The notes under the pieces: model-generated
What the model was told of the DNA's origin: nothing
Seen by the model: the letters and a program-made list of their open reading frames with translations, nothing else
Database searches by the model: none
Shown here: positions 28,307 to 37,271 of the stretch, piece after piece
Layout of the letters: every line of letters starts with the position of its first letter
Position numbering within the stretch: position 1 is the first letter of the stretch
Assembly (NCBI GenBank): GCA_016722705.1
Contig: JADKGN010000004.1
Coordinates: forward strand, 1,302,001-1,366,000
DNA: 64,000 nucleotides
Origin: Candidatus Dechloromonas phosphoritropha
GTDB lineage: Bacteria; Pseudomonadota; Gammaproteobacteria; Burkholderiales; Rhodocyclaceae
Direction of reading: 5' to 3'
Made by a program: the position numbers and the translations under genes

Positions 28307-28323
28307 ATCAATACGGTATTGAT
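28307..28323. promoter_or_regulatory. 17-bp palindrome upstream of the cytochrome gene
   Basis: ATCAATAC-G-GTATTGAT is a perfect inverted repeat with one central base. It lies about 60-130 bp upstream of the cytochrome start, depending on which start is used. The half-site order (ATCAA..TTGAT) is the reverse of an FNR box, so a different regulator is implied. The rest of 28250-28550 shows nothing else convincing. Confidence 0.4.
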
Positions 28324-28584
28324 CTGGCAAACCGATTTGGGTCTAAACGGCTGAGTTTGTCAACTGAAACTTGGGGAACGCGCATCATCAATGTAGTCGG
28401 GAAACCTGCTCTCCCGCAACGCTACGTCGGCAGCAGAAAGAACTTGCCGCATACGGCAATTCGGCAACACCGGCAGAGGACCAATTCGGCGGGTTTGTTG
28501 TGTCTGGAATGTCGTCGACGCCCGGCAGGCACTCAGCGCTGGAAACTCGTTCACGCTGCCGTTGAATCCCACCACGCGATCGCT

Positions 28585-28666
28585 TCTGATTCTGATTCTG
28601 ATTCTGATTCTGATTCTGATTCTGATTCTGATTCTGATTCTGATTCTGATTCTGATTCTGATTCTG
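28585..28666. repeat. Hexanucleotide tandem repeat (TCTGAT)13
   Basis: Thirteen perfect TCTGAT units (28585-28662) plus TCTG. On the minus strand, in the frame of the DUF3303-like gene, they encode a Glu-Ser dipeptide repeat. The six-base unit keeps the frame whatever the copy number. Such perfect arrays are rare in bacteria and slip readily. Confidence 0.97.
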
Positions 28667-28907
28667 CCGCCACAGCATCCGCCACAACGAGAACAGGCTC
28701 GAGACGGAAATTGAAGACCGCGAACGCAGTGGTCAATTTGTGCACATCGGATGGCTTGTCGGTTTCGATCACCGCGGAGCCACCGAACTTCCCGATGCGC
28801 ACAAGAAACTGGTGGAAGTTCAGGCTCGAGGGCATCTGCCAGTTCTAAAAGACAATCGAAGACCCTTTTCTGCGCTGCCTCGTAGTCCACTTGGGATCCA
28901 CCGGGGC

Positions 28908-30299
28908 CAATCCTCGTGACTTAGCATCTTGTCATGGAGCGGTTTTGTAGGCATGAGACTTGTGTGGCTTGGGTCGAATAGGTCGCGGTCGGTTTCGGTT
29001 GGGGATGAATTTTTGAAGGTTCAGGACAATCTCGGAGAACAGTGCGGCGACGATGCGCGAGGTCAAGCGAAGGCGGCCGGTGAGCACTTGGGGCAGCAGA
29101 CGGCGCAGATGCGAGAAAGCCAAGGTGCGATTGATACGCCACGGCGAATCTGGGGCGATGAGGTGCTCCGTGGCCAGATAGACCGCCAGCGCATTGAGGT
29201 TGTCGCAGAGCATCTTGGCGCCGACGTCCTGACAGGCCGCGAGCCAGGTCAAGCCAGACGTATGCTCAAGCGACAGGCGATGCTTGAGGCGCTTGAAGGC
29301 CTCTTCGATGCGCCAGCGCCGATGATAGAGATCTGCGAATGCAGGCGCCGGATACTGCGCACTGTCGAGCAAGGACGTCATGAGCACGCGCACCTTACCG
29401 GCGGGTGTCACTTGGCGGATCAGGCGCACGGTCGAGGCCTGGCGGGGACACTCATAATCGACGGCATCCCGGCAATTCGGCGGTGGCAGGGTCACCACGG
29501 TGTCGTCCTGGCCGGAGCGCATGAACTGCGTGATGGCGGCAAAGGTCGACGACGAATCGCAGCGCATGCAAAAGGGAATCTCCCGATGCAGCAAGGCGGC
29601 CACCAGCCACGCGCCCGGGTAACCGCGGTCGAGCAGCAGCATGTCGTGGCGGTCAATCCGGTCCAGGCGCTCGAACAGCATCTGCCGCTCACCAACCAGG
29701 GGGCTGTGCAGGATCAGCGAATCGAACAACTCGATGCCCGGACGAAACAAGCCGAACAGCGTCGCCTCGCGCACACACCGCTTGCCCTCCGCGTTGAGCA
29801 AGGTCAAGCGAACCTTGGAGGCATCGGCGGCCAGAACCCGCAATCCCTGCCAGAGCGGCTGACCGGGAAGGGCTTCATCGACCAGCCGCAGCAACTCTGT
29901 GTTGAGCGGATCGAAGACATTCGCATAGAGGCGGCTACGCGCCTTCGAGAACGCACTGGCGGTCACCACCCGAGACAAGCGGGTTCGCCGCGCCAGCAGC
30001 GTGAAGAACGCATCGAGTTCGCCCTGCACGGCCCCACGCACACCGCTGAGCAGGAAAGCGATCAGATCGGTGAAGGGCAATCCACGGCTGCGCGTGAAAT
30101 TCCGGGAATCACGGCGAGCCGCTTCGCGAAAGGCTGTGCTCTGAATGAAGTCCGCAAGCCTGAAAAGCACATTGACATATTTAGGACGGCATATTTAACC
30201 TATAAATATCAATCCGTTACGAGACCCAATTCTACCACGATATGGCCGGCTTATCGCGGCGGCTGTAAAATATGCAAACGCGCTAAGTCAAGAGGATTG
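28908..30299 (-). mobile_element. Complete IS4-family element with 10-bp target duplication
   Basis: 1392 bp, inverted ends CAATCCTCGTGACTTAGC and GCTAAGTCAAGAGGATTG (one mismatch). Direct repeats CCACCGGGGC flank it at 28898-28907 and 30300-30309. Excision in silico restores the host reading frame. It is near-identical to the element at the window start. Confidence 0.96.
28932..30170 (-). CDS. IS4-family transposase
   Basis: 412 residues from a GTG start. Catalytic-core motifs: LAADASKVRLTLL, LLLDRGYPGAWLVAAL, and the Y-R-E-K signature LYHRRWRIEEAFKRLKHRL. It appears intact, and the existence of a near-identical second copy argues for recent activity. Confidence 0.95.
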   Translation of the reverse strand: MLFRLADFIQSTAFREAARRDSRNFTRSRGLPFTDLIAFLLSGVRGAVQGELDAFFTLLARRTRLSRVVTASAFSKARSRLYANVFDPLNTELLRLVDEALPGQPLWQGLRVLAADASKVRLTLLNAEGKRCVREATLFGLFRPGIELFDSLILHSPLVGERQMLFERLDRIDRHDMLLLDRGYPGAWLVAALLHREIPFCMRCDSSSTFAAITQFMRSGQDDTVVTLPPPNCRDAVDYECPRQASTVRLIRQVTPAGKVRVLMTSLLDSAQYPAPAFADLYHRRWRIEEAFKRLKHRLSLEHTSGLTWLAACQDVGAKMLCDNLNALAVYLATEHLIAPDSPWRINRTLAFSHLRRLLPQVLTGRLRLTSRIVAALFSEIVLNLQKFIPNRNRPRPIRPKPHKSHAYKTAP

Positions 30300-30529
30300 C
30301 CACCGGGGCCCTCCCACCAAGTGAGGGCGAATTTCATCTTGTCTCCTCGTCTCGGTTGAATCTGGCTGATCTGCAGCAATATCCCGCTTCAGCCATCAGC
30401 GCGTTCAGGAGCAGCTCGTGAATCATCGAATTTTCTCCGGTTCTGTTTCGATGCTTGACGTGAGCGCCAGAGTCCTGCTTCCCGATTCATTGACTACCGG
30501 CCGACCGGTGGGTCGGACCGGCATGGTCT

Positions 30530-30823
30530 CTATGCCATCTTGCCGAAAATCCCGTTCATTTCGTCCTTGGAAAAGGCTCGCAGGGTCTGCCCGCGGACAT
30601 TGCCCGCGGCGCCGATCGTCAGCGCGAACGCGGTTGCCGACTCGTCATTTTGCGCTTCGATGACGGCAACCAGATCAAATTGCCCAAGTGTCCAGTAGAT
30701 CTGGGGCATGCTGACGCCGAACTTTTTTGCCGCCTCCATCACGGCTTCGGCGCGTTTCGTGGAGTCCTTGACGTTACGGATACCCTGATCCGTGAAGTTC
30801 ATCAGTGCAATGTAAGTACCCAT
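30530..30823 (-). CDS. GYD-domain protein
   Basis: 97 residues. Single GYD domain, a small ferredoxin-like fold: MGTYIALMNFTDQGIRNVKD, then FGVSMPQIYWTLGQFDLVAVIE (the GxYD region), and TLRAFSKDEM at the end. The role of the family is unknown. GAGGAG six or so bases before this ATG makes it preferable to the Met five codons upstream. It precedes a VOC protein on the same strand by 77 bp of intergenic DNA and may be in the same transcript. Confidence 0.88.
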   Translation of the reverse strand: MGTYIALMNFTDQGIRNVKDSTKRAEAVMEAAKKFGVSMPQIYWTLGQFDLVAVIEAQNDESATAFALTIGAAGNVRGQTLRAFSKDEMNGIFGKMA

Positions 30824-30900
30824 GATCGATCTCCTCATGACAAACGGAACCTCAGACAGCTAACAGGCCGGCGACGGTCCCGAAAACGCCGGCTGAACCG

Positions 30901-31299
30901 TCATGGTTGATCCGTTACCGCGCCTTCGATCGGCGAGCAGAACCAGATCCTGTTGCCCTCGCTGTCAAGAAAGCTCCCTACGTGGAAACCTTCCGCGGGG
31001 TACGGCTGCACGGGATTGGCAATGGTCACGCCGCGCACCTTGAGCTCGCGCTCCATATCGGGCGCATGATCGGTTGCCAGGGTGATGCGCGGGTTGAGTT
31101 GATCCGTGGGAAGCGCATACCAGCCGTCATCCCTGGACTTCAGCATCACGATGGCACTGCCCAGACTGAAGCCAACCTGACGCGCGCCCTCGAATGCCGG
31201 AGGCAGGCCTAGTGTTTCGCCGTAGAAGCGCATTGCGCGCGGCAGATCCGCAACAGCCAACGCTATGACCTTGAGTTTTTGAATACCCAGAGAGCCCAT
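30901..31299 (-). CDS. VOC-family (glyoxalase-like) protein
   Basis: 132 residues. One vicinal-oxygen-chelate domain built of two beta-alpha-beta-beta-beta units: KVIALAVADLPRAMRFYGET with the first typical strand-helix, HVGSFLDSEGNRIWFCSPIE at the end. Not enough is visible to name a substrate. AAGGAGG upstream of MGSLGIQKL sets the start, and the longer frame has no ribosome site. Members often act on glyoxals, antibiotics or aromatic compounds. Confidence 0.85.
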   Translation of the reverse strand: MGSLGIQKLKVIALAVADLPRAMRFYGETLGLPPAFEGARQVGFSLGSAIVMLKSRDDGWYALPTDQLNPRITLATDHAPDMERELKVRGVTIANPVQPYPAEGFHVGSFLDSEGNRIWFCSPIEGAVTDQP

Positions 31300-31598
31300 G
31301 CAAGTCCTCCTTTCTGCTTCAACTACTAGAAACAGGAGATGCTGCTGCGCGAATTGCTTTCTTTGCTTTTCGACAGACATTCTGACCAATCAGTTCAGTC
31401 CCTCGCTAAACTGATCTGCGCCATCCGGCACGGGACGGCGAAGATCGAGAATCCGAAAGGCTGTGAAACAGGCTTCCCCTCACGGTCGCTCCATTGCGGC
31501 GATGTCGCTACAATGCCCCCATGCACATTCAGCTAGCCGCGATGGCAAAGAATTTTCACAGGTACAGCCGTCAGCGTGCCAACCCAGCGTAATTCGCG
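31300..31598. other. Divergent intergenic region VOC / response regulator
   Basis: About 300 bp. No credible gene and no strong consensus promoter was found. It must carry the promoters for the VOC/GYD pair and for the two-component operon. Confidence 0.5.
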
Positions 31599-32261
31599 AT
31601 GCGTATCCTGATCGTTGAAGATGACCCCATGATTGGCGCCGGCATTCGTACCGGCCTTCGCCAGGACGGCTACACGGCAGATTGGGTACGTGACGGCAAT
31701 TCTGCTGAACTGGCCGTTGCGACCAACGCATACGATGCGATCCTGCTCGACCTGGGGCTCCCCGGCAGGAGCGGGCTGGAACTTCTCGCGCAATGGCGCC
31801 AGAAGAGGAACACGGTGCCGATTCTGATCATCACCGCCAGGGACGCGGTGGAAGACCGGATTGCCGGTCTCGATACTGGCGCCGACGACTACCTTGTCAA
31901 GCCTTTCGATTTGAACGAGCTTGCCGCGCGTTTGCGGGCACTGCTGCGCCGCCGTTCCGGAAGGGCGACCCCGGTGATCGAGCATGGGCCACTGCATCTC
32001 GACCCGGCAACCCACGAAGTGAGTCTTAACGGCACCGAAGTCAAGCTCTCGGGCCGCGAGTTCGCGCTGCTGCACGCCCTGCTCCAGGCTCCCGGCGTAC
32101 CGCTTTCGCGCAGCCAGCTTGAAGACAGGCTTTACGGATGGGAAGAGGAAATCGGCAGCAACGCGATCGAAGTGCACATTCATGCCCTGCGCCGCAAGAT
32201 CGGCGGCGAAATGATCCGCAACGTCCGTGGGGTGGGCTACATGGTGCCGAAACAAGCATGA
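31599..32261 (+). CDS. OmpR-family response regulator (PmrA/QseB type)
   Basis: 220 residues. Receiver domain about 1-115: acidic pocket VEDDPMIG, phosphoacceptor Asp in AILLDLGLPG, Lys in DYLVKPFD. A winged-helix DNA-binding domain follows (LSGREFALLHALLQ, GSNAIEVHIHALRRKIG, RGVGYMVPK). It overlaps the kinase gene by 4 bp. The PmrA-type box before the nearby htrA gene suggests an immediate target. Confidence 0.92.
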   Translation: MRILIVEDDPMIGAGIRTGLRQDGYTADWVRDGNSAELAVATNAYDAILLDLGLPGRSGLELLAQWRQKRNTVPILIITARDAVEDRIAGLDTGADDYLVKPFDLNELAARLRALLRRRSGRATPVIEHGPLHLDPATHEVSLNGTEVKLSGREFALLHALLQAPGVPLSRSQLEDRLYGWEEEIGSNAIEVHIHALRRKIGGEMIRNVRGVGYMVPKQA

Positions 32262-33571
32262 ATTCCATCCGCAGCAAGCTGGTGCTGGCCCTCACCGCGG
32301 CGATGACAGTCGTCATGCTCCTTGGCGCCTGGGCGACCTTCAGCGCGGCAAAGGAAGAAGCCAACACCATTTTCGATTACCACCTTCAACAGATTGCCCT
32401 GGCGCTGCGCAACCAGACGTTTCAGGGCTCAACGGAGGCGCTGGCAGGCGAGACAAGTTTCGATTTCGTCATCCGCGTCTGGGATCGCAACGGACTCACC
32501 ATCTACTCATCGCGTCCGCACCGGCCCCTGCCCGAGATCGCCCGCCTTGGCTTCGCCACGGAACGAACCAGCGAGGAGGCCTGGCGTGTCTATGCCCTGC
32601 AATACCGCGGCGAGACCATTGCCGTCGCTCAGCCGACCAGCGTGCGCGCGAGACTGGCGGCGAAGGCGGCATTGCGCACGCTGACCCCGTTCATGGTTTT
32701 GTTACCCCTCATCGCACTGCTGATCTGGCTGATCGTCAGCAGGGAACTCCGACCGCTGACCGATCTTGCCCGTTCGGTGAGGACCCGGACACCCGAGGCG
32801 CTTGATCCGTTCACGGAAAGCGGCGTTCCCGACGAAGCGCGCCCGCTGGTCGTCTCGCTCAATGAACTGCTCGGACGCCTGCGTGCGGCGCTTCAGGTAC
32901 AGCGCGATTTCATTGCCGATGCGGCGCATGAGTTGCGCACCCCACTGGCCGCCCTGCAACTTCAGGTGGGGCTACTCGAACGTGCGACGATCGAGGTCGA
33001 GCGTTCCGAGGCCCTGGGTGATCTCAAGGCGGGGCTCGAGCGGGCGATCCATACCGTGCAGCAACTGCTCGCGCTGGCGCGCAACGAAGCCGGTGCAAGA
33101 GCGAGCGCGTTCGCCGAGTTCTCCCTCGCCGAGGTGTTGCGCGAGGTCGTCGCCGACCATACGGCGCTTGCCGATGCCAAGGCGATCGACCTTGGCGTCA
33201 GCGCATTCGACCCGGAAGCGACCATCACGGGTGACGGCAATGCAATGCGCACCCTGCTCGCCAACCTGGTTGCCAATGCCGTGTGCCATACCCCGGCCAC
33301 CGGGAAGGTCGACGTCAGTTGCGGGAGCGACGCCGGCAGGGTCTGGCTGGAGGTCGTGGACAACGGCCCCGGGATCCCCGCGGAGGAACGCGAACGCGTG
33401 TTCGACCGCTTCTATCGGCGCAGCGGGCAGACCACCAGTGGCAGCGGCCTCGGTCTGGCAATCGTTCATAGCATTGCACAGCGGCACAAGGCCGAAATCC
33501 GTCTCAATGACAGCGCAGGGGGCGGACTCACCGTCCGGATCGAGTTTCCCGGCGCCCACCCGGCTCCTTGA
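32258..33571 (+). CDS. Sensor histidine kinase (PmrB/QseC type)
   Basis: 437 residues. TM1 about 8-28 (KLVLALTAAMTVVMLLGAW), a periplasmic sensor of about 115 residues, TM2 near 145-165 (MVLLPLIALLIWLIV), then a linker, HisKA with FIADAAHELRTPLAAL, and ATPase boxes NLVANAVCHTP, DNGPGIP and GSGLGLAIV. All catalytic boxes are intact. Start ATG lies in the regulator stop (ATGA), indicating coupled translation. Confidence 0.92.
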   Translation: MNSIRSKLVLALTAAMTVVMLLGAWATFSAAKEEANTIFDYHLQQIALALRNQTFQGSTEALAGETSFDFVIRVWDRNGLTIYSSRPHRPLPEIARLGFATERTSEEAWRVYALQYRGETIAVAQPTSVRARLAAKAALRTLTPFMVLLPLIALLIWLIVSRELRPLTDLARSVRTRTPEALDPFTESGVPDEARPLVVSLNELLGRLRAALQVQRDFIADAAHELRTPLAALQLQVGLLERATIEVERSEALGDLKAGLERAIHTVQQLLALARNEAGARASAFAEFSLAEVLREVVADHTALADAKAIDLGVSAFDPEATITGDGNAMRTLLANLVANAVCHTPATGKVDVSCGSDAGRVWLEVVDNGPGIPAEERERVFDRFYRRSGQTTSGSGLGLAIVHSIAQRHKAEIRLNDSAGGGLTVRIEFPGAHPAP

Positions 33572-33629
33572 CCACGCGGGGTTCACGGGTGCGTCCATCA
33601 TCATGCCGGCGACACCCGATCTCAATGAT

Positions 33630-33646
33630 CTTAAGTCAGGCTTAAG
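33630..33646 (+). promoter_or_regulatory. PmrA/QseB-like box upstream of htrA
   Basis: CTTAAG-TCAGG-CTTAAG: two hexamers with 5-bp spacing, i.e. one helical turn, matching the known PmrA box pattern YTTAAK-N5-YTTAAK. It lies 68 bp upstream of the htrA start and directly after the kinase gene. Binding by the adjacent regulator is inferred. Confidence 0.72.
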
Positions 33647-33714
33647 TTTCGCCGAGGCATTCTTTCTCCGTCGGCAGGCACCGGGCCTGCCCAGCATTCA
33701 CTCAGGAGAACTCC

Positions 33715-35196
33715 ATGAACACGAACACGCTCAAGCTGACCGCGGGTGCCGCCGCCGTTGTGGCGGCGCTGACCGGCGCCTACACTCTCGGCCACGCCAA
33801 CTCCCCCGCGTCGCAAGCCCCCGCGTTGCAAGCCCCTGCGTCGCAAGTCCCTGCTCCCGCCACGATGGCCCAGCCGATCTCAGGCGCCGCCGCGGCACTG
33901 CCGGGCATGAGCGGTATCGTCGCGCGCAACAGCCCCTCGGTGGTCAACATCAGCGTATCCGGCACGCGCAAGGCAGGCTCGCGCGGACAGAAATTGCCGC
34001 AATTTGACGATGATGATTCCGTCCCGGACTTTCTCCGCCGTTTCGGCGCTCCGCAGAACCGGGGGGAGGCTCCTGCACACGGTCTGGGGTCGGGCTTCAT
34101 CATCAGTCCCGATGGCACGATTCTGACCAATGCCCACGTCGTCGATGGCGCCGAGGAAGTCATCGTCAAACTGACCGACAAGCGCGAATTCAAGGCCAAG
34201 GTTCTCGGCCTCGATACCGCCAGCGATGTCGCCGTCCTGAAGATCGACGCGACGGATCTGCCGGCGGTCAGGATCGGCAACGTCGCCAACACCCGTGTCG
34301 GTGAATGGGTGCTGGCGATTGGCTCGCCCTTCGGTTTCGAGAGCAGCGCCAGTGCCGGCATTGTCTCGGCTTTCTCGCGATCCCTGCCCGACGGCAGCTA
34401 CGTTCCCTTCATCCAGACCGATGTTGCCGTTAACCCCGGAAATTCGGGCGGACCGCTGTTCAACATGGCGGGCGAGGTGATCGGCATCAACTCGCAGATC
34501 TACTCGCGCAGCGGCGGCTATCAGGGGCTTTCCTTCGCGATACCGATCGAGGTCGCGATGAATGTGGAAAAGCAGATCGTCACCCATGGCAAGGTCCAGC
34601 GCGGCAGGCTCGGCGTCGGAATCCAGGAGGTCAACCAGTCGCTCGCCGACACCTTCGGTCTCAAGAAGCCCGCCGGCGCATTGGTCGGATCGGTGGAGAA
34701 GGATAGTCCCGCGGCGAAGGCTGGCCTCGAGCCGGGCGATGTCATTCTTTCCATCAACGGTAAGGAGATCGCCTCGTCCAATGAACTGCCGGCGATCGTC
34801 TCTTCCATGAAGCCCGGCGAGCAGGCGAAGCTGCAGGTGTGGCGCAAGGGCGGAACACGCCCTATCAATGTCGAAGTCGGCAAATTCGGGGACGAGAAGC
34901 TGGCCAGCAATGATGCCCCCGAGGCCGCAAAGGGTCGTCTGGGTGTGGTGGTCCGTCCGCTGACACCGGAAGAGCAGCGCCGATCCGATGTCAGCAACGG
35001 CGTCGTGGTCCAGGATGTGGCCGGCGCGGCCGCCAGGGCCGGCATTCAGCCGGGCGACATCGTCATCGCGGTCAACGGCGAGGCGATTTCCAGTACGGAG
35101 CAGTTGCGTAGCCTGATCAGCCAGGCCGGCAAGCGCATCGCTGTCCTGGTCGACCGCGGCAACGCCAGAATCTTTATTCCGGTCGATCTGGGCTAG
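33715..35196 (+). CDS. Periplasmic serine endoprotease DegP/HtrA-like
   Basis: 493 residues. The N-terminal signal region (hydrophobic about 9-25) is followed by a short low-complexity A/P/Q repeat (QAPALQAPASQVPAP). The trypsin-like domain has the triad: His in TNAHVVDG, Asp in ASDVAVLKID, Ser in NPGNSGGPLF. Two PDZ domains follow (about 300-385 and 400-490). It degrades or refolds damaged envelope proteins. AGGAG precedes the ATG. The upstream PmrA-like box suggests control by the neighbouring two-component system. Confidence 0.93.
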   Translation: MNTNTLKLTAGAAAVVAALTGAYTLGHANSPASQAPALQAPASQVPAPATMAQPISGAAAALPGMSGIVARNSPSVVNISVSGTRKAGSRGQKLPQFDDDDSVPDFLRRFGAPQNRGEAPAHGLGSGFIISPDGTILTNAHVVDGAEEVIVKLTDKREFKAKVLGLDTASDVAVLKIDATDLPAVRIGNVANTRVGEWVLAIGSPFGFESSASAGIVSAFSRSLPDGSYVPFIQTDVAVNPGNSGGPLFNMAGEVIGINSQIYSRSGGYQGLSFAIPIEVAMNVEKQIVTHGKVQRGRLGVGIQEVNQSLADTFGLKKPAGALVGSVEKDSPAAKAGLEPGDVILSINGKEIASSNELPAIVSSMKPGEQAKLQVWRKGGTRPINVEVGKFGDEKLASNDAPEAAKGRLGVVVRPLTPEEQRRSDVSNGVVVQDVAGAAARAGIQPGDIVIAVNGEAISSTEQLRSLISQAGKRIAVLVDRGNARIFIPVDLG

Positions 35197-35208
35197 AACA
35201 GATCGCGG

Positions 35209-35244
35209 GCGAAGGGGGCTGGCGCCCGCTCCAGTCCCCTTCGC
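35209..35244 (+). terminator. Hairpin after htrA (possible terminator)
   Basis: GCGAAGGGG and CCCCTTCGC form a strong stem 12 bp after the stop codon. The loop is long and the T-tract weak (CTTTCGCTT), so termination efficiency is doubtful. The 230 bp beyond hold no credible gene. A minus-strand frame there ends in VTRNAVPIEWVRS and may be a gene remnant. Confidence 0.45.
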
Positions 35245-35482
35245 CTTTCGCTTGTCAATTGAGCAAGCCGTAGCCCCAAGATCGCATCCAGGAAAATGTT
35301 GTGTCGGACCCTGGCCCTCGCCGGCACACGGCGCCGCGTGGTGTTGCCCCGGATCTAGCTCCTGACCCACTCGATCGGTACGGCGTTGCGGGTCACCCCT
35401 TCCCGCAGCTTGACGAAGAGCGCGCTGCGAACATCGTCGTTCCGGCCCTGCGGTCGGTCTTGGCCAACCATCCCGTCTCTGA

Positions 35483-36172
35483 TCAGAGCCCGCGCCGATG
35501 TCGGTCGAGGCGCGATAGGAACCAGACTACGCCAACGCTGCCAATTACCAGGTAAAGCGGCCCGAACAGCCAGAAGCCGAGCGGAATGGCGAAAATAAGC
35601 GTCCGCATTCCCAGGGCCACCATTTTCCCGGCCAGAATCAGGCGGTCGGCGACGTTCGACGGCGACAATACGTCATATTCCGACCGTGCCTCACGCGGAA
35701 TGTTGATCATGAACAGGACATGATTTGCCAGGCGGATGGCAATGACGTAAGCGAATAAAGCGACAAGAAAATCGACCAGCAGAAACATCAACTTGACTAT
35801 CCACAACTCGGCTGCGTGCGAACCGCCGAAATTGATTGCATGCCAGCTACGGCTCATGGTTTCGGTCTGGCCGGACAAGGTCAAGGTGCCGATAATCAAC
35901 AGCGCGCAAGTGGACACCATGAGGATCGGATACATCATGAAATTCCGTAACGTCTGCACGGCCATTATGTCTTTTCCCGAATTGCTCATGACATGTTCGA
36001 CCCAGATGCGCCGGGCCGTGTCATTCACATGGTGAATCGAATACGTCGGATCGCGCCTGACGCGTATCCGATGAACGCCGTAGTAAGCGATTACCAGTGA
36101 AATGCAGATCGCCATGCCTGCCACATCGGCGCCGAACTCCCGTAGCCAATTTAAAAAAGACGCGTTTGCCAT
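35483..36172 (-). CDS. DUF599 membrane protein
   Basis: 229 residues with four hydrophobic segments (about 15-33, 75-97, 120-145 and 185-215). It matches the DUF599 pattern: AYYGVHRIRVRRDPTYSIHH, RRIWVEHVM, GKDIMAVQTLRNFMM. Function unknown, predicted inner membrane. Convergent with the htrA operon; upstream region shared with the divergent lipoprotein gene. Confidence 0.85.
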   Translation of the reverse strand: MANASFLNWLREFGADVAGMAICISLVIAYYGVHRIRVRRDPTYSIHHVNDTARRIWVEHVMSNSGKDIMAVQTLRNFMMYPILMVSTCALLIIGTLTLSGQTETMSRSWHAINFGGSHAAELWIVKLMFLLVDFLVALFAYVIAIRLANHVLFMINIPREARSEYDVLSPSNVADRLILAGKMVALGMRTLIFAIPLGFWLFGPLYLVIGSVGVVWFLSRLDRHRRGL

Positions 36173-36389
36173 ATTGTTCGAGCGTTACCGCAAATTGATG
36201 GGCGAACTTTACCGCAAGCAGCCGAGACCGGGCGAATGACATCTTGCGCTCCGCCGAAAATTGACGTGCTCTCTGGTCGTCGCGGTTACAAAATGGCTAC
36301 GCGCGGGCAAGAGCGGCATCGTTAAACTCCACAAGGTTCAGTGTGATCGGTGACATCTGCTCTATCACTCTATCTTGGGAAAATGAAGC

Positions 36390-36938
36390 ATGAAAGGGAG
36401 CAACTCGCTGGCAAGAACTTTTTTGATCCAATTCAGGCACGGGTTGCTCATCCTCGTCCTATCGCTCGCCGGATGCGCCAACAACCAACCACAAGACAAC
36501 AATACGCAGGCGGCGTCGAAGGTAGAATCCGGTCTGGCCGCTTCCTCGCAGCCCAATGCAGCCGAGAAGCCTCGGCCAACTGACGAAACGACCGATACCG
36601 CGACGATCGACGAATTCAACATTTTTTTCAACCCAGGCGATACCGAGGTCGACATAGCTGGGCAAGTAAAACTGCGCAGACATGCTGACTATCTGAAAAT
36701 GAACCCGAAGAAGAAATTGACACTGGTTGGGCACACCGGTGATTCAGGAAGCAGAAGCTTCAACCTGGCAATCGCCGAGCAAAGGATTCTGTCGGTCAGA
36801 AAGCTGCTCAAGTCCTACGGGGTTTCCCCTCGCCTGTTTCGCCCGCACAGCGTCATCAAGGACAGGATTCCGGCCAACTGCAAATCGATCGACTGTTCAA
36901 AAATGGCGCACCGGGTTGAACTGGTTCTTTTGCCGTAG
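36390..36938 (+). CDS. OmpA-like peptidoglycan-associated lipoprotein
   Basis: 182 residues. Signal peptide with lipobox LAGC (Cys near residue 29), so it is lipidated. A Q/N/A/S-rich linker (30-65) follows, then an OmpA-like peptidoglycan-binding domain of about 105 residues: FNIFFNPGDTEVDIAGQVKL, TLVGHTGDSGSRSFNLAIAE, VSPRLFRPHSVIKDR, RVELVLLP. It differs from Pal in context, since no tol genes are nearby. Likely role: tethering the envelope to peptidoglycan. Confidence 0.85.
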   Translation: MKGSNSLARTFLIQFRHGLLILVLSLAGCANNQPQDNNTQAASKVESGLAASSQPNAAEKPRPTDETTDTATIDEFNIFFNPGDTEVDIAGQVKLRRHADYLKMNPKKKLTLVGHTGDSGSRSFNLAIAEQRILSVRKLLKSYGVSPRLFRPHSVIKDRIPANCKSIDCSKMAHRVELVLLP

Positions 36939-37271
36939 CTCGCTGTAAAGGTCCACGAACTTGCGAATTGCGAGCGCTCATTGATGCTGACCATGCATCT
37001 CGAATCGCCACGGGATACCGGGAAGTGCTGCAAGGAGGCGCGCGGCAACGAGCATCATCGGGCGGCCATGAGCCACTGAACGGACAGCCACCCATGGCAA
37101 CCTTGCGAATGTCTGCCTTCCCAAAGCCAACAGACGGAGCAGAACGCCAAGCCGATTTCAATCAAGCCCGGTCGGCCATTGGCGAAATGCCACAACGTGC
37201 CACAAATGAACAGACTGCGACCGGCTCAAGACTGACAAGCAATCACCCAACCGGAAACCCGTGCATGGAGT
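36939..37271. other. Intergenic region without a recognisable gene
   Basis: About 330 bp. Open frames here lack family resemblance or a ribosome site. The stretch around 37090-37150 (ATGTCTGCCTTCCCAAAGCC-like) resembles low-complexity repeat DNA. No RNA gene or clear terminator was seen. Confidence 0.5.

Larger units (their letters stand above)
28551..30337 (-). pseudogene. DUF3303-like protein, split by IS and frameshifted
   Basis: A GGAG ribosome site precedes ATG at 30335-30337. The protein begins MKFALTWWEGPGG, is cut by the IS4 element, and resumes in frame when the IS and one 10-bp repeat are removed (SQVDYEAAQKRVFDC). A one-base shift near 28850 then moves the good sequence to another frame: FHQFLVRIGKFGGSAVIETD, VHKLTTAFAVFNFRLEPVLV. 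This resembles small DUF3303-type proteins. A run of Glu-Ser pairs and SEAIAWW end it. Function unknown, certainly inactive now. Confidence 0.75.

Noticed and set aside
28307..28323. Palindrome considered as an FNR/DNR box
   Set aside because: Half-sites are in the opposite order (ATCAA..TTGAT) and the spacing differs from TTGAT-N4-ATCAA.
28585..28666. Tandem hexamer array considered as a CRISPR or iteron array
   Set aside because: Unit of 6 bp with no spacers; no cas or rep genes nearby. It is a microsatellite inside a coding frame.
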